Below are positions 13,297-27,300 of a stretch of 64,000 bases of DNA, one piece after another. The notes beneath the pieces are model-generated. The model worked only from the letters and a program-made list of their open reading frames with translations. It was not told the origin of the DNA and did not search any database. Source of the stretch: Marthasterias glacialis (taxonomy: Eukaryota; Echinodermata; Asteroidea; Forcipulatida; Asteriidae); contig OU452228.1 in the NCBI GenBank assembly GCA_911728455.2, positions 19,061,224 to 19,125,223 on the forward strand, given 5' to 3'. Positions within the stretch are counted from its first letter, which is position 1; each line of letters begins with the position of its first letter. Both the position numbers and the translations under genes were made by a program.

Positions 13297-13868
13297 GTGG
13301 CGTGTCGTGGCCGAGTGGTCTAGTGCACCGGACTCAAACTCTGGTGTTTCTGATCAGCTGAGTTTGGGTTTGAGTCCTGGTCTTGACACTTGTGTCCTTA
13401 AGCAAGACACTTAACCAGTATTGCTACATCCTTCGGATGTGACGTAAAGCCATGTGTTATGTAATGCACGTACAAGAACCCAGTGACACTTGTCACTAAG
13501 AGAAGGGGTTTGCCCCGGTGGAGAGATATTCACTGCCTTATGGAGACATTAAACAAAAGGGAAAGCAAGGAACAAAAATGTGTCTCCAGAGGGAAATTCT
13601 AAAGAGAGGGCTGCTCCAAGTCTATGGGAGGATGTTAACTACAGGGACAAAGGAAAGAACAAAAGAAGTCTCCACAAGGATGCAAAAAAGGGAATGTTTG
13701 TTTCTGGCGGTGGCTGCTGAATGCCCCACAGCACCTTGTAAACCCTTATAAGGAGCTACATAAATGGGTCTCATAATTCAAAAATTTCAAAAACCTGTCG
13801 TAAAAAGTGACAACACTCAGCGCCTGGAGTACCTAGTTGCTGGTAGATTACTATGATTATTATTAATA
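13297..13868 (+). mobile_element. tRNA-derived SINE, family 1
   Basis: GTGTCGTGGCCGAGTGGTCT (A box), GGTTTGAGTCCTGG (B box), body AGCAAGACACTTAACCA and GACGTAAAGCC, and a tail of ATT-type repeats. The middle (about 13518-13720) is diverged or carries an insertion. Confidence 0.7.
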
Positions 13869-16480
13869 AAACTTGTCCACAACTTCAAACCTCCTTTCTC
13901 ACAACAAGTTGATTTAAAAGTGTAACCTGAATAACTTTTCTAAAATTACAAAGGTAAGTCTCCTTCAATGTAAATCTTTTCCAGCCAGGAAAAAATGTTT
14001 AGTTTTAAACAAGAGGAAACCAATGTCAAAATTTTGACTTTGTAGAAACCAACTTAAGACAGAATTCACACTATAAACAGAAGCTTCAATTCCGGACTCC
14101 TTTTCATAAACTGTTAAGCAGAAAGTGGTGCTTAGCAAATTTAATTTTTTGGGGGTTTATTTGCTAAGCGATTCGATGTGCCTAACAGCTTCATGAAATT
14201 AGGCAGCTGCTTTTAAAACACAAAAAGTAGCTAAGCACAACAAAATCATGCTTACTAGAATAAGGTTACCAGCCAAAATACCATGTCACATGTACATGTA
14301 CCATATGTGCTGGTATACTGGTAATCTTTGCTTAGCAGAAAAATCTTTTAAGCATCATTTTCTATGAAGCTGGGACCAGATCTATTTCATCAAACCTTAT
14401 AATGGTTCTCAGCTACTTTGTTTTGTTAAAGCAATTAGCACCTTGCTGTTTGACAAGGTGGATATCCAGCCAGATCAGCTGCATGGATTTGTTGACATGA
14501 CCTCAATCTCAGGGTTAAGCGTAAATTGAGTCACATTTTTCCATTTTGAATCCCCCCCCCTCGGCAAATTAGCAGCTGTGACGCTCATTACTGTTCATAT
14601 ATCATGAATCCCAAGAAGAGATTTGAAAAGAGTATGTTCTGAAAGGCTGGTGTGTCAACTGCCTCAAGGAGTCAAGCTAAGAATTGAGCATTAATACAAA
14701 CAGGGAACAATGTTCCTTCACTACTGCAAGTTCTTAATATTTGCACAGAAAAAAACAAACTTTGATTGGCATATCTTGCATTTTGAATAGACGACCGCAT
14801 TACTTCTGGAACAACATTTTGGAGCACAATTTTTTTTATTTTGACACAAAAACAAACTACTGCTTAAATATTTCCATATATGAAGCTATAAATACATGAG
14901 AAACAATGCAATCCTTCCCACACAATGCCTGCAATGAGCTGGAAATTAAACACGGAAATTGAAAAATGTCATTAGCCTCGCTGGTAAATTAACAACGGTG
15001 TAATTAAACAAGCTGAACTATAAACTCGTTAGTAAATGTCAACGTTGGTTAGTGTGTTTACTACTACAGGCAGGATATGAATACAAAGTAGCAGTAGTTA
15101 GACACTGTGGCTTTAAAGTTAAAGCCATAATAGGCCTAATGCCTGTAATTCCAAATCATCTCAGAATAAGACGACTCTCTGTGAGGAAAGGAGCTTTCCT
15201 TAAAGCCCTTACCCCTACAGGTAGTGATTAACTTGGATCCTTCCTCACCCTAAAAGCCCTTTTCATCTTATACAGAGCCAAGGAAATTCCTCGGGAATTT
15301 AAACCCCACCACCACCATCAGCTGAACAGTTGCATGCCTGTTAGGCCTACTACTTGTATTTTTGTTTCATCGATGTATTATGCAAAGTAAACTGGGCTAA
15401 ATCTCAAAATCAGCTTGTAACATTCGACCGGTGTATTGTATGATCGTTTCACACTGCTAGGGCCCTACACGGATCCAAGCGGAAAACTCCCATACTGCAT
15501 TGCACCACGACGTATTTCCTGCATGCTGGATGGCACCAATCCATGCACACAACACAGATCGGAAATGAACCCCCGAGTATTTACACTTCGGCTTTCGAAA
15601 TGTGTTGGAATTTTCTTCACAGATCGAGAGCTCTCAACCCACCTCCCGACTAGGGTTGGTTGACACGGATTGAGCGCTCTACACGGGTCAATGCCGGATT
15701 AAAATGTTTTAGTGTGAACATGTCAGTCAAACTTACATAGATCGGACCCGTGTCCAACAGAGATTTTTCGTAGTGTAAAAAAGCCTTTTATTCTTCAAAG
15801 TTTCAGCTGTGATACTTGGTTGAAACGGATTTTTTGTTCTGACTCGTACACATTCTTCAAAATTTCACATTCTGGTGTGGAACTGGGTGGAAGGGCATTA
15901 CATTGAGAGTAACAAGATGTTCTTCAAAATTCCACAAAATGAGCTTCGTGGAATTCTGTGAAATAAGTTCACAGACAGCAGGAGGGTTTAATGTGCAGTA
16001 TTTGTGTTGAGTAGCGTTACAAACACAACTACAGCACGGCCATACAAAAATTTAAACACCTCCAACTGACTCACCAATACAAAGCGAATGTTTGGAAATG
16101 TTTTCAATCCGGAAATCCTCGTGACTATTTGCAAGTCACGCACATTCCAAGTTTTCTTCCTCAAGGCTGTTGTCTTTTTATATTACGTGCTAGTATAAGT
16201 TATCATCCGGTGAGAAAACACACACCAACTCTGACCATATGTTCTTGACATTGGTGTCAATTATTAGTTCCTGTGGAAGTGATCTGTTATGGTGGGGGAC
16301 AGGGGACACTGAAGTCAATAACAAATTCTTTGGACACGGCATAAAGGTTCTCTTGGAGAGTAGAACAGTTGACAATAAGTGGGTCAGTCGTTATAACAAT
16401 AAGTCCCAGTTATTAGAAAACTATTCACTGTGCAAAGACCTAGGGCAAATTTATACCATTAAATAAACCAGGGGTGTAGT

Positions 16481-16850
16481 AACCAGGGTCGATTTCAAAG
16501 AACTGCTTAAAGTTACCTGGCCCAATTTTTGTCGAAATTGGTTTTTTTTATCTTTCAGAATTTTCTCTCAGATTCTGACAAATGATGCTGTTTCAAAATG
16601 CAACAACAAACAAAAACTTTTCGCATATGCCAGGGACAACACACAAAATACAACAATAGCATGCAAAATTGTTTGCACATGTCTGATGGACATGAGATAA
16701 TGTCGTGATCCAGGCAGTAATTCAGTTTCAGTTTCTAACTACCACTAATCATTAGCGGATTTTTTCATGCAATATCTTAAATGAAAATGTTCAAAATGAA
16801 AATCAGTCAAAAATTGGACCTAGCATCGCTACGCATAGAAAGTACATGTA
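16481..16850 (+). repeat. Long interspersed repeat, copy 1
   Basis: AAAGTTACCTGGCCCAATTT, ATGATGCTGTTTCAAAA, CCACTAATCATTAGCGG, GGACCTAGCATCGCTACG. A second copy in the same orientation lies at 25240-25680. No coding frame survives. Confidence 0.55.
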
Positions 16851-17642
16851 GATAAACACAAAACAATTCTGATAAACAGAATAAAGTTACCAGCTAAAAT
16901 AGAATATGTACTGTTCGCGACTAATATCCTGGTTATTTGTTGCTGTCTGGTTCAGCTGCTCTGTGAAAATAAGCCAAAGAGGTATAGAAAAGTGTGACCC
17001 CCCCTCCCCCCCCCCCCCCTATAATTTTTCTGAGTCAGATTTTGAACCTCAGTTGGCAAATGAAGCAACAATTCAAACATGGACATGGACATGCAATCAT
17101 TTTGCCGACGGAACAAATTAATTGTTGCTTTGACATTAATGAATGCAGTAGGGTTGCGTGCCGGGCATTCTTGTCTCTCTTGAAAAAGCGGGGACCATTG
17201 TTAGTCAGTGAGGCGGCTAAAATGGCTTCTTTACATCCCCTTTACAAAAGTACTATTCCCTAATCGACCTTAAAAATGTTGAACACTTTAGACGATCCCT
17301 CAACCAGAAAAAATCTTCAAAATGTGCACATGCTAAACATTACGAAAACGCCAGGAAATTACCCAGTAGATACTAAGCATCTGAAGAGGTTCCCATTAAA
17401 CAGACATGTAACTTTGTATTTGCGAAAAAAAAAAGAGGAAATGATCAAGCACAGAAAACTTTGTACAGTGTTTTTTCAGTTTTCTATGGCACTGTTTTCT
17501 TTCAAAAAAAAGAGGAAATCGGCCGATCAGCTGAAAAGTTTCATGCCTGATTAAATAAGGAGACTGGTTTACATGTAAGTTTAAGTAACTTATTGGTTTT
17601 TGCTAGAAAGACAAACAGACAGACATAGATAATCGGACCTAC

Positions 17643-20600
17643 CTTTGAATGATGAGATGCAAGGTGCTCGGGGAACCCTTCACAAGTTGAATGGCCTCTG
17701 TGTGCGATTCACACTCCTCATTGTTGATGCTCAAGATGATGTCATCCACTTGAAGAACTCCTGATTGGCTGGCCTTCCCTCCTGGCTCAATCTGATTGGA
17801 TGTAAAAAGATATTCAAACACAAATTTAAATGCGTGAAATTAATCAATCCAACATTATTTCCCTCCTATTAATAATTCCAGTGAAAACACACGAAACTGC
17901 CTGAGGCAGGATGTGAACCTGCTACTTCTGTATTGACGTACCAGTGTCCACTGTACAAAAAACATGTCTGGTTATGCAGTCACAATGGTAGTTTCTCAAA
18001 TTGAAACTTCAACGCCAACTTTGCACACGTAGCCAACAGAAAGTACAATGCATTCAAAAATGGTGAAAATCCCCCTAAATACCAATTACTTGAGTGAATG
18101 CCATGCAGCGTCTTGATGTAACGTCTTCATGCTGCAAATTCAAGGGATAAAATGCTTCATGGTTGATTTGAGGAAATCTGCAATTAAGGAGGAAATTTCT
18201 CATTTACAAAAATAACCTAAAACCTGACGTTTTTGTAGTTTTAGGCCAGAGTGCAGGTTACTGTATTTAAAAGCAAGTTTAGGTATGTCAGATAAAAAGT
18301 AGGTATTGTAGATGACAGTTCAGAGAACAGAAAAAAGTCATCAATTACTAAAAGTAACTCATCACATCATTAAAATCCTTACTCCTTACTCCTTACTCCT
18401 AGGCCCACATTTGCCCACCGGTAATCTCAATCCTTCACTATCTCATAAGGTCACTCAACAACAAAATGTTTGGACTTTGATAAGACTGGTATGCCTGGCC
18501 AATTGTTATTTGGGCCTACAGTCTTCAATCCTCCCCAATGAGACAATTTCCTGAAGAGGTTTTTGCAGAATTTGAGAGAGTTACGGTTTTACGGACATGA
18601 CAGATTGGCTGATACTCATCATAAAAAATTTGAAAAGATTTTTTAATAAGAAAGCTCATTTGATATGCACTTGATACCAGATCCAACTTTCCTGCAAATC
18701 TCAAAACATTACAATGCGTTAAAACTGTCCCCCAACAAATCCAGATTCGGACAATTTTTATGTACTAACATAAAATATACAATTCCGCAACAAAATCTAT
18801 AATAACATTATTCGGTGTTTTCAGGGAAAATATGGCCAACTTATTTGGATCGGAAGAGTATGATATTGACCCAATTCACGTGACATCATCACCACACTGA
18901 ATGGCTGTGCCATTTTTGGGAGTCAGTTCCCCCATGTGTTACTGTTGTAGTGAGCATTTTACAAGATGTGCGCATTTACATGCTCACCATTTCTTTATGC
19001 AATTTATCTCCCAAAATGGCAGACCACGGGCAGACTGTACATGCAGCCGTGTGTAACATCAGCACAAATGGTCTTTATTGTGTATTTGTTGAAAAATTTG
19101 AATTAATATTACTTGTTTTAATTTTAATTGGAAAAAAAAAATGGAGATTTTTCATCTCTTTAGCGCTTGACAAACTGCCTGTTTATATAATAAACAAATA
19201 TTGGGGATGGCTGCAGTACAAATATTGTGTTCCAGTTTGCGGTACCCCATTAATATGGAATATATCAAAAGTCTTACATGATTGCAAACGATGCTTTAAA
19301 TAATAGAAACAGGCTGCAAGAATGTGTTCAGGCTCAGCATTACATAACCTCATTAGTCACATGTCGCACACTGAATTGTGAAATCTGCACACACACCAAA
19401 AAGAACATGGATCCTTCTTCATCGTCACCAAGGACATGTACAGTCAATTGTGGTATCAACCGCACATTGTTCCACTAGCATTTCACTGATTGCTACTATG
19501 AGCATTTGTGATTAGTCGCTATTTACAGTCTAGATACTCCAGTCTCTCATCTTGACACCTGGTCCTAGAGACCGAAAACAGACCTGTTTACTCAGACTGG
19601 GCGGACTGGGGAGGCGGTGTGTTGCAGTCTTAGCAACTTAAGGCAGGCCATGGGTACCATCATCACAAGAGAGGTGTTAACATGACCACTTATCTGGATT
19701 ATAACAATAGATACAGGTGTGTATTGATACTGGTTGAAGTCATTCATCAATTAAGGCCTTAATCCTCAAGGCTTTAGTATGGCTGCATAATGGATTCTAC
19801 ATATGTAGTTGCCCAATAGCAGAGGGAATATCCCAAAATATTGGTTATCTGGGTGTAGGGGAGAGATCTTCAGTGCTCAAAAGCGGAGGGACTGTCCCAA
19901 AATATTGGTTAATATCTGGGTGTACGGGGATCTTAGTTGCCCAACAGGGAAGGGACTTTCCAAAATACTGGTTTTCTGAGTGAATGGGAGATTTTAGTAG
20001 CTTAATAGGACAGGGGTCATCCCAAACTGTTGTTTTTTTTCTGGGAGTAGAAGAGATAAATTTTGCAACGATGACATTTGAAAGTGAACTGGATGGTTTG
20101 TTACGTTTTAAAAGTACCCGGGTTGTTAAGAAAATTAACAAACTTTGGGTTCCCTTCCCCATTCTTTACAACTGTAGTTAATGTTTCAAAAACACAATGA
20201 CATGATTTTTTATTTGTGAAATTAGTACCATGATGCAGTACACCGGTCTGAAATTTAATAGAAGTGAATAAAATTGAAATCATTACACCCTGTTACACTT
20301 GTTGCTGGTGCCAGTTGAGGAAGAAAGAAATTGATGGCGTTTGTTTTACGCCAAGGTGATGAAGATTCAATACTCTGATTTTTGTTGTGAATAAATTATC
20401 TTACAAATAAAGATCTACTTGTAACCCCATCAAAGGAAATATTTTTGAAAAAAACCAAAAAAAAACAATCTTGATTAAACTTTAACGATACATGTTTAAC
20501 AATTTAACATTATAAACGTTAACCAAAAAAGTAAAAATATTTTTTTTTAATGATAATCATGTCAGTCCACCAAGAATTGTTTTTCTAATAAAAATTTGCA

Positions 20601-23600
20601 AGGGGAATCATTTCAATGAGGTGGAGTCTTTTATAAACCAACGACAAGAGGCGTTTCTTCAAATGTGGGGCAGTGCATCAAAACTGTATTTCTAAGAACA
20701 TTTTCAGCTGGTTTTCCCCTTTCCCCCATTCTTTGTTTTCATTTGTTTTTAGGGTATGACCAGAAAGCCTTGATCAAGTGGCTTTTATTGACTGAAGGCC
20801 TTGATTCTACAAATCAAGCGTGCTTTGGGCTCACATGTTGATGCATATTTCTCCTGTTTAGTTGTTACCCATTGTCCGCAAAAATGTGACTGGCTATTGT
20901 CACACGTATCTCCGGAATAAATGAATCACACTTCTTTCCAGAACAGACGCAATTTGCTTGTTTTGATTGCGTTTTGAAAAAATCTACTATCTATTATCGT
21001 GACCTTACTGATGTGAATGACGGTGAAGATTCCAATAGAGAATAATACGGATACGATACAATACAGTTTGTTTGCAGTAATGCACACAATGCACTAGGGT
21101 ACGTGTACAGTACGGGGAGATGAATTTAATAATGCATGCACCATGCAGTGAACTTTCAAGTAGAGGATTGTGCATTAATTCGCCAACAGAGGGGGCTCTT
21201 CGTAAAGGACTGTTTCCTAAAAGCCCACCATCTACTGTTGGTGAATGAAAAGACAGAAAAATTATCAACGTTTGTAGTTAATGTACAGCAAGTTGTAATT
21301 ATTTAAGGGGATAACATTAAGCATTAAATGTAACATGGATTTGCTACAATGGTTTTCTGCCATGTTTGCACAAAACTGCACACACTGATATTGATGTACT
21401 TCATGCGCAGAGTGTAAAATGAACAAAATACAGCAACTTTTAACTGGCAAAATTAGGCATGAAAGAGTGGAGGATTCTGAAGGACTGGAGCCAGTAGGAC
21501 CAAACAACATTTGCTTATCACAGGATCAGGCATACCACCAGTCTAAATTGTAAGTCCACAAAATTTGGTGTGGAGTGACAAAGGAGGAGAGGATATTGGA
21601 GGATAGAGGCCACATGCAAGCCAAACTGCCTAGTCTGCAGGAGTTGGCAATGTCACACTGGCAACCATTTCCTTGCAATCTTCATGAACAAAAGGCGATC
21701 ACGTTTGAAATGTTCACATAATTTTCTTTGGAATCCATGTTAAGACACTGTTGGAAAAAAACTACTTAAGCGCTGCCAAATAAAATCCTTCTGCATGCAC
21801 TGCAGTTGGTTGCCTCCAAGTTGTCTGTAAATATTGCCCTGTGTGACAAAGGTCCTTATAGTTGTTATGTACATGATACAATTCTGATACTCAACATAAG
21901 TTTATGTCAATGGGGAGGGGGTGAGTTCCACAATTTTTCTATTACTCCCAAACTGATCAATCTGATGTCCCAGTCATCAGAGTGTGGGTTCGAATCCTGC
22001 TCATGACACTTGTGTCCTTGAGCATGACACTTACAACCGGCCTGATTGCTTCGTTCTTAAAAGGGCAAGGGCACCAAGGCATTTTCTTCCTGATAAAGGG
22101 ACACCTCTATGAGGAAATTGTAAATTTGTACTAGAACATTTCAAGGGCACCAAGGCAATGACGAGGGGTAATGGAGGAAGCATCAGGCCTGCCTAACTAT
22201 GAACTGGGTCTCTCAACCTAGATGTACAGTATCAATGGGAGCCTGTTAGGGCTGAGACAGTATTATGTTGGATAAAAAACCTTTTGTGCTAATAACATAA
22301 GCAGCTTGAGGTTGTCCCAAGGGAGTTAAGAAAGTTCAAGGAACTTGGTCAAAGTATGCCTGATGAACAGGAATAATTTGTTGTAAAGTGCCTTTATCTA
22401 GCTATTCGGATGTTCGCTATTTAAAAACCCTCTACATAAGCAGAATTCTAACACCTCACAGAAAACCTAAAAGTCTTTCCAACACAAACATAGAAACAAC
22501 ATTTATCCGGTTGTGTCTGGGTCTTAAAACAATTTAGCACTTTTACGTCTGCAGTGGGTTTATTTTGTGAGCCATTTACTGTAATAGTGAAAGATTGAAG
22601 TGGTTGAAACGCTATAGAGTGTAACATTCCTTCATGATCCAAAACCGAGTCCGAAACAAGTATCCATTCCTTAGCCCACAATTAAAGGGTAACTGACACA
22701 CACGTACAACTTTTGTATGTTAATAGAAACAATTTATCCAAACTATCTAGACTTCATGAATGTTGGGCATATGGATTGGCTCATTGGTTTCGGTGTCTTC
22801 CCTGCCTTTCACCTCTGTGAACCCTGGTTCAAATCCAGGACCAGAGCCTTGCATGTGGGTCCCTACCTGAGGGCAGCCTAAACCAGAGCCAAAGTCATGG
22901 TTTCCATAAGGGGCACTGTAGTGAAACTGAGGCTTTAACTTAAAAGACCCGTTAGGTGGTCTAGTTTGAACACAATTCTTTGTCGGCACTGATACGTGCA
23001 CTTCCACAACTTTCGGCCATTCTGCAATTTCGTCACTGGTTCCCTTCTGCACTTCAGACAGGTTGACATGAAACTAGGCTACCAGGACCAGGGAAGAAAC
23101 CGCGGTCCGGAGGCTGGGTCCAAATGGTCGACCACAGCGGTCAACCAATGGTCGACCAGCCTGGGTTTGGGTCAAGATGGTCGACCTTTAGTTAACCATA
23201 GTGTGCACTCAACTTGCTCTTAGCTACGTAACTGCTCAAATGGGTTTTCGGCCACATTTTCAATTTGCTCATTCATGCTACATTTACATGAACATTTAGC
23301 ATTTTTCTGTAAGATGCATTTTTCCTTGAGTATTTTTTTCCTCCTGCCTGACAATTGACTCTAAAAGTTGGCCCAGATAAATTCTGATGTTACACCTTGT
23401 CTTTAATAGAGACACGTATTTGTTTATATTTTACAGTTTGCAATTTTTGCTGTAAAGTCAGTTTGGAATGTCAAGCATGTCTTTTGTGCAAACATTCCTG
23501 ATTTTGTTCCTTCCTGCTTTTTTAGTTTCGTTGTTGTTGTTATTGATTGTTGGCTTCAATATTTTCCACGGTGGCAGTTGTTGTTTTTTGTGAAGGAAGA

Positions 23601-24293
23601 TCCCTTCAATAAGCCAAGAAGTACCATGCATAGTACATTCCACACAATGAGGGGTGCGCCAAGGGGGCCAACATGTTGGGACATGTTCTTAAACCCTTCT
23701 ACACAAGTCCGGAAGGAGTAAAACACAATGTCATTCATGCAATGTGCAGTTTGAAAATACATGGATACAGCATAGAATCCTTTGCTCTTTTGTATCAAGC
23801 CGCACAATGCGTAAAACTTCACACTCTTTTCAGCCATGGGTTTTGCAACAGGGCTTAAAACCCCAGAGACATTTCACAGGTAACCTGCACAATGGAGTAC
23901 CGTACAATCACACTCTTGGTCTTGTTTAAATGCTGTCTGGAAAATTAAAACATTATTCTAAACTCTCTAAACACACCATGCTGTGAAAACTGTTTTATAT
24001 ACACATGATCTCCCACCTTTAATAACAAGCAAGCTGGGGCCTTTCGGCTTCAAGCCAAGAACAAACCAAAAAAATTTGCATCCTGATCCCCCCCCCCTCC
24101 CCCATGTTTGTCAACCCAGTAAAACAAAGACTTCTGTTTATTCTCCCATTGTTTGGACTTAAGTTTTTTTTCTGAAGCGACGTCTCAATTGGTTTTGTAC
24201 ACGAAAGCAAAGCAAGGACGTCCTCGCTTAGTTAAAACACCCAGATCCCTTTTGTTAAAGTCCTCAGTTTCACCGAGTAAACACGCTTACAGT

Positions 24294-24325
<32 letters not shown>

Positions 24326-27300
24326 ATCTTGGGACCAGTCTGAGAAAACTAGGTCGATGTTCACGTACAGAAAGAGGGTTCAAGCTTTACAAACAATTTG
24401 GGGTCTTCATAAACAAGTGTCATGAATTTCCTACATGTCCTGGCCAGGTGGTGTCCCAAAATGTAACAAAGTGTTCCAGCAGCCTGGAATAGACCGTTCC
24501 GGCTTCGGCAACAAGCCCAGCCCACACACCATAATTTGTGTGCGTTTACCCCGCACGTGTGACCGAGTTTGACCGAGGTCACATGACCAAAAGGCATGAT
24601 CCAATTGGTCAATGCACATTGTTTGATGGACAGGCCGGAACGGTCTATAACTCAAGACTAAAATGTTTCAAATCTGGGCCCAATGGGAGACTTTTGAGAC
24701 ACTGGCGGCAGCAGACACAAAGGTTCTTTTTGACAGTTCTGAGCAGGCGTGCACATGTGCTCAGTCGTGCTCGTGTAGATTTCTGAGCATGCGTACGACT
24801 GGTGAGAACTGTGAAAAAGGAAAGTCCAAAAGCCTCACATTTCACAGAGCTGCTTCTTTAAGCAGAAAATTTCGCTTAAAATTTTCCTGCTAAGCAAAAC
24901 TATGCAGGAAACCAGTCAAAGAAAGTACATGCAATATTGCGCAATTGTTTTGAGCTGAGCTACTTTTTATCCTAGAGCAGCGAGAGCTATGAAATTGGGC
25001 CCAGGGTGGAACCATATGAAAGGACTTATTATAAGGGATGTGGGAACATTCGGGTCAAGGGTCACTCCTGAACACAGAGTTATGCTCTGATCAACTCACA
25101 TCTGACCTGTCACAATGTGAATGTCTACAAAATCATGTTAATAAATGCCAACTGAACAATGCTGAATGTTCATATGAATGGGAGGGTTAGCTATCTGCCT
25201 GCCTGAGGCCAACACTGTAACGCGCAGGAATTACAATTTTTTTCAAGTAGTTAAAGTTGCATGGCCCAATTTTCGCCCCAAAAATGGGGTTTTTTTGTGC
25301 TTTTTTTTAATAATGTTTTCTCTAAACGAATTTCAACACATGATGCTGTTTCAAAAGGAAAAGAATTCAAAAACTTTCCCATAGGCCACGGACAATGCAC
25401 AAAACACCTGTAACTCTCAAAAAGGTTTGTACATGGCTGAAGAAAGAGAAGGTCATGATTTAATGTCAGGATCCTGACAATAATTCATGTATATTTTTTA
25501 ATTAACTACATGTACCACTGATCATTGGTGGTTTTATTCGTGCAATACTTTAAATTTAAGCTAGTACATTGTAATTTTCTCAAATCTACATAAATTGCCA
25601 GAGCTATATCAAATTTAAATCTAAATTTTCAGGTCAAATCAGCCTAAAATCGAACCTAGCATCTAAAAGTTCCAATCCCACATAAATACATAGTGCAAAA
25701 CAAGTGCAGGCTCGGTAACTAAATGTATAAGATTTTATTTTATTTGTAATTTGTCTGTCATCCGTACTTGGACCAATGTCTCTCAATTAAACGTAGCATA
25801 ATTTAGAATTCAGTCACTGCACTGTAACGGCAAACAGAATGTTGTAAATGATTAAGTTTTGAACAAGAATAATGGGGTTTTTCTGTATGGCAGTCATGGG
25901 TTCAAATTCCATAGGGCACTCATCCACATTGATGGAACGTGTAGGGGGGAAAACCTCTTTTCACAATGACAATCCATGTTACAATCTATGCCATCATCGT
26001 TACAATTTCCCCAAATGCTTAAATTATGACTAATAATTTGTACAATGTGTAGGCAGCACTAAAAAATAACTTAACCCATCAAAATATCAGGAACAGAACA
26101 GTCTTTCCATGTTAAATAAATAGAAAAAATTAAATTTTTATGACACCAAAATTATATACTTTGTTAAAAATGAAAGAAAAAAGTACACTTGTCCTTCCAT
26201 TGGTACCTGACACAACTACTGTGTTTAGTTTTTAAGCACCCCCCAAAAAAAATAAAAAAAATAAAAAAATAAATAAATAAAATAAATATATATAAAAATC
26301 ATTTTAAAAACCTCTGAAAACGCAGCACGAAACCTGCAGTTTAAAGCTTAGGTAAACAACAAAAGTAAGCATTCACACGTAGCTCAATAAGTGGCACCAG
26401 AGAACAGCTGCAAGTCAGACGAAAAACAGCGCAGCCTGTTTAATTTGGTGTTCACCACACTGTTAAATTGCTTCATAAAAAAAATAATCATTAAGCATTT
26501 ACCTACACATTATTCAAAATCAGAAACACTAAACCCCAAAATCTTGTAAACAGGAAGTGCTGAATACATGCCATGCCAGATAAGCATCCATTCAATGCTT
26601 TTTAGTAAAATAATCAGCATATTTTGCATCCCTCTAAAAAAGAAAATTTGTAATTTGTCAGGCATCTCCGACAAGGCCTTAATCACTGAGGTAGAAATAC
26701 GTAACAATGGGACCGAATTGGATTCCTAAAGGAAATGTTTACATGCAAGAAATCAGCCGAAAACTTCCATTGTGCGACGCATTGCATGTGAAGTTGTTTC
26801 CGTGGCTTATTCTTTTGTGATGATAAATCGAAGTAAGTGCCCAGACATTATCAAAGAAAACACAGTCCCTAATGCTGGTGTTTAGCCCTACCCAGTTTGG
26901 GAATAATTTGAATGCACATCACATGTTCAAGTTGGATCACAAAGCTGCTGATACTCCAAAAATGGCTGGTACCATTGAATTTGCAGCACGGGTCATGGGA
27001 AATTATAATTACCTGGGATGTGAAGTTGACTCTCATTATGGTTGTGTTTTCAATAGTTTGTACACCAAAAAATGCATTGCCGAACTTGAGTTGTGCGTAT
27101 AATACAGTAACTCATTGCATGCACTTTCTGTATTAATCGTAACCACCCTCAACCCCTCAAAATCCAATGGCATTTTTTGTTTGATTTTGTTGGACTGAGG
27201 ACCTGTACTTGTAAAGTGATCATGCTTTTTATGGAATTCAAGCATACCACCATATGCAGTTTGAGTGTTGAGTTACCGTGTGTTGGATTTTGTTCCAGTG

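Larger units (their letters stand above)
12106..17642. other. Non-coding, presumed intron; SINE at 13297 and degraded repeats
   Basis: 14090-14360 carries GCTTAGCAGAAA / AGCTAAGCACAA stretches also seen at 24850-25000 and 32920-33095 (reverse), another interspersed family. The 15425-15790 segment (TTTCACACTGCTAGGGC...) looks like an old element. No exon of the Shroom-like gene was found here. Confidence 0.4.

Noticed and set aside
13297..13400. tRNA-like A and B boxes (also at 7447, 39604, 40196, 42297)
   Set aside because: Multiple diverged copies with long non-tRNA bodies and ATT-type tails: SINEs, not functional tRNA genes.
19806..20040. Possible CRISPR-like spaced repeats
   Set aside because: Units are diverged head-to-tail copies without unique spacers; an ordinary eukaryotic minisatellite.
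22747..23087. Minus-strand open frame after a possible acceptor (gtagcctag) ending EPIHMPNIHEV, stop
   Set aside because: Looks like a terminal exon, but it lies in intron 1 of the Shroom-like gene, whose two PDZ exons already join in phase 0, and no family feature is visible.
24361..24893. Cluster of overlapping frames on both strands
   Set aside because: They cover a TA-flanked MITE and neighbouring repeat sequence with higher GC, which keeps several frames open.
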